A stretch of DNA of 64,000 nucleotides from assembly GCA_020465985.1 (NCBI GenBank), contig JAANYP010002029.1:1-64000 (forward strand). Reading direction: 5' to 3'. The position numbers and the translations under genes were made by a program. The stretch comes from Centrapalus pauciflorus. Lineage: Eukaryota > Streptophyta > Magnoliopsida > Asterales > Asteraceae. The notes beneath the pieces are model-generated. The model saw only the letters and a program-made list of their open reading frames with translations. It did not search any database and was not told the DNA's origin. The stretch's first letter is position 1, and each line of letters starts with the position of its first letter. This document shows, piece by piece, positions 55,601-64,000 of the stretch.

Positions 55601-56002
55601 CGGACCCATCGAATTATCTGGCTTGTTCATGTCGAGCATGTACAAGTCATTCTTCCTTGGAGCCCGCATCAATATCCAATCTTCAGGTATATTGAATCCC
55701 GGCTTTAGCACTAACGCCTCAGTGTCAGTAAATAACACCGAGTTCTTCTTATCACAGATTTGAGAGACACTAATGAGATTATGAACCAGTTTATCAACGT
55801 GATAAACTTGATCCAATGTAATCGTCCCATTAGTGACTTCTCCAGTTCCAGTGATATTTCCACCCTTGTTACCCGCGAATGATACGAATCCCCTATTACC
55901 CCCTTTGAAGTCTGTGAGAAGACTTCTTTCCCCCGTCATGTGCCTGGAGCAACCACTGTCGACGAACCACTTGTTGTTTGGACCGGTAGTTATCTCCTGC
56001 AC
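52629..56002 (-). pseudogene. pol: Pol polyprotein of SIRE copy C, two lesions
   Basis: Same protein as in copy A. Three open pieces on the minus strand: 56002-53819 (protease [13 protein letters not shown], integrase, start of RT), 53809-53177 (RT with [11 protein letters not shown]) and 53234-52629 (RNase H). Lesions: a TAG at 53818-53816 right after the RT motif QLDVKSAF, where A has Leu, and a 1-bp deletion near 53237 (ACATATG against ACATTATG). Upstream, gag and pol are in the same frame, separated by one TAA (56020-56018) and a short AT/pyrimidine-rich link ending GTGCAG. Catalytic motifs are otherwise preserved. Confidence 0.92.
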
Positions 56003-56017
56003 ATGAAAGAAAATAGG

Positions 56018-56538
56018 TTAGTTATCATGGGGAACCCAAGCCATGACTGACTTGGTAATACCATTCTCGTCCACATACGTGAATTCTTTCAAGTACCCAT
56101 CTCGCCTTTCAGGTGACTTGGGCCTTTGAACTGAATTCTGTTGTGGTGCCGAGTGATTTAGATTCACTCTTTGCCTTTGAGTAGGCATTTGTTGTGGAGC
56201 TCTAGAATAACTCTTATTATACTGCATTTCAGACTGGATCCGTGAGCTCTTACCGGAACATATTGTCTAACAGGAGTATGTGACCTAACTGGAGTGTGTG
56301 ACCTGCTAGGTGTGGTGCTCCTATAGACTTGTTGAGGTGCTGACCTAGATTGATTAATGACACGATTCGGTGAATTTGTCCTAACCACTTCTTTTGGTCC
56401 AACCTTAACCGGTGTTTGTTTCACAACATGTTTGGGTGCGGCCTGCACAGTTTTCTCAGTAGGTTGAGAACTACTGCTGCTTGCCACAGTTGGTGAGGGC
56501 TTAACAGGTGTTGGGTTCACTGTCTTAGGGGTAACATC
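56018..56538 (-). pseudogene. gag: Gag C-terminal stub of SIRE copy C
   Basis: Only the last about 170 codons of Gag remain, beginning right after the PBS with the segment that in copy A follows the second zinc knuckle (VNPTPVKPS). It is Pro/Ser/Thr-rich with repeated HTPVR units and ends YVDENGITKSVMAWVPHDN plus TAA. One base is missing near 56236 relative to A, so even the stub is frame-shifted. No start codon, matrix region or zinc knuckle survives. Confidence 0.85.
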
Positions 56539-56539
56539 T

Positions 56540-56551
56540 GCTCTGATACCA
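56540..56551 (-). other. Primer-binding site of SIRE copy C
   Basis: Minus-strand TGGTATCAGAGC. The internal deletion begins directly after these 12 bases. Confidence 0.92.
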
Positions 56552-56553
56552 CT

Positions 56554-57212
56554 TGTAAGGTCTACTAGTGCAAGATCTATCTAGACGCGGATCCGTGAAC
56601 GAGTGCGGAATCCTCGTTGACGGTTAGACGGACAACTCTCAACCAACGGAAACACGGAGACTATTAGACGCTGAACGAACGACACACGAACGATCCTACG
56701 TACTAATTCTCTCCGAAACGGGACTCACCTAGCTGATAAACTCGAGATCGCCTCTTGCTTAATTCCTCACGAATTCTGCCAAAGGTTTCTTAATGATTCG
56801 AGTCTATCCCTAATTATAGACCCTGATTCGAGTTTGTTGTGGGCCAACCTAGAATCTGGCCTAAGGCCCATTCGAATCTGTCCATCTGACAGACTCGAAT
56901 CTAGCCTATTCGAATCTAAGGATACATTCGAATCTATCACAGATTCGAATGTCTTCCTTTACCTATTCGAATCTAGCCAATACACTTAAACACTTAAGTG
57001 ATGAAACTTATGTTTTAACTTATGCTTGAGTTAATCTTTGATCTTTATGTTTGAACTTCTTGTAATACGTTACATCAAGTTCAAACACACAATCAATAAC
57101 AGACAAACACATATTAAACATATATATCAAAATACTTGTTAATACTCAGAATATTACTTAAACCATAATGCAAATCGATTAGACTGCTATCGTCACACAG
57201 GGTGTACCAACA
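56554..57212 (-). repeat. 5' LTR of SIRE copy C (659 bp)
   Basis: Nearly identical to the LTR at 46591-47249. Palindromic stem-loop at 56925-56951; TATA-like CTATAATTAGGG (minus strand) near 56809-56820. Confidence 0.94.
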
Positions 57213-61025
<3,813 letters not shown>

Positions 61026-61116
61026 GTGAGTCCACATCTCCTTCATCTCTGATGGAGCGAGACGATAGGGAGCACGGGTTATAGAAGCCGCTCCAGGAAC
61101 CAAATCAATTCCAAAT

Positions 61117-61735
61117 TTAACTTGCCGATCTGCGGGGAAGACCTGGCAATACGTCTGGAAACACATCGGGGTACTCGTGTACTACTGGCACTTCAGATAA
61201 TTGGGTCTGCTCATTCTTTGTGTCCACCACGACCATTAGATAACTAGGGCATCCCTTGCTAAGGCAGCGTCGGGCCTTCGCCACTGATATCACATTCACA
61301 CCTCCATGGCTTCTTTCACCGTATATGAAAACATTTTCACCTTCTGGAGACATTAATTGTACTATTCGTTTATTACACAGAATAGTTGCTCCATGAGACG
61401 CTAACCAATCCATCCCGAGAATCACATCGAACTCTCTCTTTTCCATGGGAAGTAAATCAACTATAAACTCATGATGATCTAATTTAAGCAAGCAATTTCG
61501 GTATACAGTAGTAACATTTATGGATTTCCCATAGGTTATTTCAACATCAAAAGGAACAGATAGCATAAGGCATGGTAGTAAGATTGCTAGCAAAGGACTC
61601 AAAGATAAATGACAAACTAGCACCAGAATCAAAAGTACTTTAGCAGGAAAAGAACTTAGTAAGAAAGTACCCATGATGACATCTGGCACATCCTTAGCTT
61701 CATCAGCAGTCAGTTGAAATGCTCGAGCCTTTGCT
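61117..61735 (-). pseudogene. pro: Gypsy I protease
   Basis: Retroviral-type aspartic protease that would cleave the polyprotein. The frame reads TADEAKDVPDVIMGTFLL, then a frameshift falls within the active site: the bases for the Asp-Ser-Gly triad are present at 61616-61630 but out of the preceding frame because of a missing T. Later segments are recognisable: VEITYGKSINVTTVYRNCLL, FIVDLLPMEKREFDVILGMDWL, HGATILCNKRIV. The flap/second half and a [17 protein letters not shown] linker, normally leading into RT, follow. No RT remains. Confidence 0.85.
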
Positions 61736-62982
61736 CGCGGTGGTTCATCTCTCTTTGATTGGGTTGAGACACCCCGGCATTAGGCTTCGACACTGACCCC
61801 TCGCTTTCATCAGGTTTTGGAGCTTTGCAGAGTTTGGACAAATGACCGGTAAGACCGCATCGAAAGCAGAGATCATTTCTTTTCGGACAGTTTAGACGAA
61901 GGTGTCCAACTTCCCCACAACAGTGACAGGTAAGACCCGCCAAATTACAAGGTCCATAATGCATTTTGCCACAAGTAGGAAATGGCCTTCGCGATTCAGA
62001 AAATGAAGATCTGGCTTGAGATCTTGATTGAGACTGATTTTGTGGCATGGATTGAGATTGAGCAGGAATGCGAAACTTGAGCGAATTCTGAGATGAACGA
62101 CTAAAATTCTGAGAAGTTTCATTCTTTGTTTCCTTAGGGGGTGGCAGATCAGGGTCAACACGAGACACTTCATACTCCTGAAGTAATGCAAACTCTACCA
62201 CTTTATCGAATGAGGGTACATCTCGATTCTTCACAAACTGTCGAATATCCTTACGAAGGCCCTCGACAAAGTAATACGCCTTTTGCTTTTCATCGGAAAT
62301 CAATTCCCGTGCAAATTGAGATTTAGCATTATACTCCCTAACATACTCATCCAGACTTCGCAATCCTTGATGCAAATTGAGAAACTCCCTTTTAAGCTTT
62401 TGTACAGATACTTTGGGGCAAAACAGCTTGTTAATTCGGGTTTTAAATTGTTCCCAAGTCATTGTTTCAGTAAGGCCCGACCCAACGGTATCCATAATAT
62501 CATCCTACCACACCAAGGCTGCGCCTTTCAATAAGCTAGAGTCATATTTTACTTTATTTTCGTCATTCACCTTAGTGACCCAAAACAATCTTTCAATATC
62601 CTTAATACAGTCGTGAGCTTTCTCTGTGTCAATGCTTCCTTGAAACTCAGGCGGTCTGCATCCCATGAATTCCTTGTATGTTCAAACCTTTCTTGCTTGT
62701 CTTGGAGGAGGATTTATGCTTAGACCTCTTCTTTCCTTTCTCCTGATCATTACCTTCTTCCTTTTCCATGTTATTACTAAGTGTGGCTTGGATGATCTCC
62801 ATGTGACTAGCCATCATGGCTTCTTGACGGCGAGTATCCTCCTCTAACATCGTTGTCATCCTATCAAGCAAACGTAGTTCTCGAGTATTAAACTCTTCAT
62901 TGTCAGAGGGATCCTCATGGTCGTCATTTTCTGGTCCTCGACCAATGTCTTGGTCATTTTCCCAATTCGGGTCGTTCTCCAT
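61710..62982 (-). pseudogene. gag: Gypsy I gag
   Basis: Starts at the ATG 62982 (MENDPNWENDQDIG), with an acidic N terminus and basic KGKKRSKHKSSSK stretch, then a frameshift near 62680 leading into GCRPPEFQGSIDTEKAHDC and VKYDSSLLKGAALVW, where a TAG (62507-62505) replaces the second Trp. The capsid part continues from about 62495: TWEQFKTRINKLFCP, LREFLNLHQ-like EFLNLHQGLRSLDEYVREY, FVEGLRKDIRQFV. Two zinc knuckles, CHCCGEVGHLRLNC and CFRCGLTGHLSKLC, precede the C terminus, where a last shift near 61730 separates it from protease. The typical retrotrans_gag fold is clear; not functional. Confidence 0.87.
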
Positions 62983-63161
62983 CTAGAAAAACAGTTATTA
63001 AGAGAAATGGGTTAAGAGTTTAAAAATTTCCTATTTTCTACCCATCCTAGGCAAGATCATTCCTTACTTATTACTATTAATCATAGCTTAGGCGTTTAGG
63101 TCAATATCATTACCTAGTTTAAGGCTAAGTACCGCAAAGATACTCAACTCACTTAAATCAT

Positions 63162-63176
63162 GGGCTCTAATATCAA
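63162..63176 (-). other. Decayed primer-binding site of gypsy I
   Basis: Minus-strand TTGATATTAGAGCCC stands where TGGTATCAGAGCCC is expected, with changes consistent mainly with C/G-to-T/A transitions. It is three bases from the LTR edge. Confidence 0.75.
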
Positions 63177-63179
63177 ACT

Positions 63180-63197
63180 TGTAACACCATAACTCTA

Positions 63198-63284
<87 letters not shown>

Positions 63285-64000
63285 TCTCAACATTTCAAAC
63301 GAAATTTCGACATGACCTATTCGTAATATCAACAAAACCAACCTGTATTTTCGGATTCAAAACAAACTACAAAATAAGTTTCCAATTCATCAAACTTCAA
63401 TATACAATACCCCAAAACATATCAGAGATTTTAGCGCTATATGCCTATGGATCTAGTATTACAATTCATGAATTTGACCTTGATCATATCTAACCAAAAC
63501 ACAAGGTTTAAAACCACCTATTAAATCATTTGATGACCACAAGTTCATCTCAATCAATAGAATTAAGTACATCAACCTTCATCAAGCTTAAATAGTCATA
63601 AGTCAAGATGAATCATAACAAAAGGGTGATCTACCCATTCCCCGAAAATTAGAATGCATGTAACGTACCAAAAAGGCCTATCCTGCTCGAAACTCCTACT
63701 TCAAGCTTTACTAGCGTCTATCTTCTCCTACCCTTTGCCTTCTACACCTGAAAGGTGTAAATCAACAAAAAGGTTAAGCAATAATGCTTAGTGAGTGACT
63801 AGATCAATAATGTACCACGTTCAATAGCTAATCTATTAATGAACCTGCAAGGCATGAACAATTACAATGAAGCATCAATATATAAGAGATATCAAAGGAG
63901 ATGACACCTATCAAGAGGGAGACTCTTGATAATGTCATGACAACACTACACACTATGAGTACATCCATGGAGTGTGTAGTACCACAAATAATCGGGGCCC
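63180..64000 (-). repeat. 5' LTR of gypsy I, partial
   Basis: The LTR 3' end reads GGTGTTACA on the minus strand (63188-63180) and the LTR runs out of the window. It includes an (AAT)n tract; no gene seen in 63285-64000. Confidence 0.75.
63199..63284. repeat. (AAT)n microsatellite
   Basis: About 28 ATA/AAT units in the gypsy I LTR. Confidence 0.95.

Larger units (their letters stand above)
46591..57212 (-). mobile_element. SIRE-type Ty1/copia retrotransposon copy C (10.6 kb), recent insertion
   Basis: Minus-strand element with perfect 5-bp TSDs (TGAAA at 46586-46590 and 57213-57217) and two 659-bp LTRs that I count as differing at four positions (about 0.6%). Contains PBS, a gag C-terminal stub, pol with two lesions, the spacer, intact ORF3 and a polypurine tract. 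The leader and most of gag (about 3 kb compared with copy A) are deleted from the PBS onward. It needs proteins from other copies. Confidence 0.96.
61026..64000 (-). mobile_element. Ty3/gypsy element I (protease, gag, PBS, 5' LTR), partial
   Basis: Minus-strand element whose 5' LTR starts beyond the window. From right to left: LTR, PBS, leader, gag, protease, then cut by the gypsy E LTR at 61025/61026 before reverse transcriptase. Gag and protease types identify gypsy. All coding parts contain shifts or stops. Confidence 0.85.

Overview
This is a gene-poor plant nuclear window made almost entirely of nested LTR retrotransposons, with one hAT DNA transposon, one MITE and one probable Helitron carrying a broken piece of a chaperonin gene. 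The plant origin follows from the PBS sequences (complementary to plant initiator-Met tRNA), plant Ty1/copia and Ty3/gypsy protein types, spliced CCT1 exons and the BED-finger hAT transposase. The three-ORF copia family resembles SIRE/Maximus elements, and the protein style looks Asteraceae-like to me, but that family call is an impression. No intact host gene is visible.

Layout. 1-6352: 3' part of SIRE-type copia copy B (pol end, long spacer, intact ORF3, 3' LTR), lying in the reverse-transcriptase region of a decayed gypsy element F (6353-9745, ending in LTR copy G1). 9746-14686: leader and gag of copia H, interrupted by a solo gypsy LTR (G2, 11206-14113, 5-bp target duplication) that itself holds a MITE inside a (TA)n tract. 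14687-15949: a third related gypsy LTR (G3), cut by a Helitron-like 5' end at 15950. 15950-19252: Helitron-like segment with broken CCT1 exons. 19253-32625: SIRE copy A with both LTRs, gag, pol and ORF3, all damaged; its two flanks do not match. 32626-42919 (minus): truncated copia D, its 5' LTR holding a complete but inactive hAT (39282-42821). 42920-61025: gypsy E, a gag-only element with LTRs of about 4 kb, whose 3' LTR holds SIRE copy C (46591-57212, minus), a recent insertion with perfect TSDs, near-identical LTRs, intact ORF3, broken pol and nearly all of gag and the leader deleted. 61026-64000 (minus): gypsy I, pro-gag-PBS-LTR.

What stands out is the SIRE family. Each copy carries a third ORF of about 1,012 codons after pol, placed by position where an envelope-like gene is expected but without visible membrane features. 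In all copies its start lies just after a consensus 3' splice site, and the roughly 2-kb pol-ORF3 spacer holds a conserved set of TGTAC hairpins. The LTRs and spacer are packed with palindromic TTCGAA motifs, and two unrelated copia leaders here carry their own arrays of TTCGAG or TTCGGA motifs. Together these suggest a cis-acting RNA or DNA architecture that the coding annotation does not explain.
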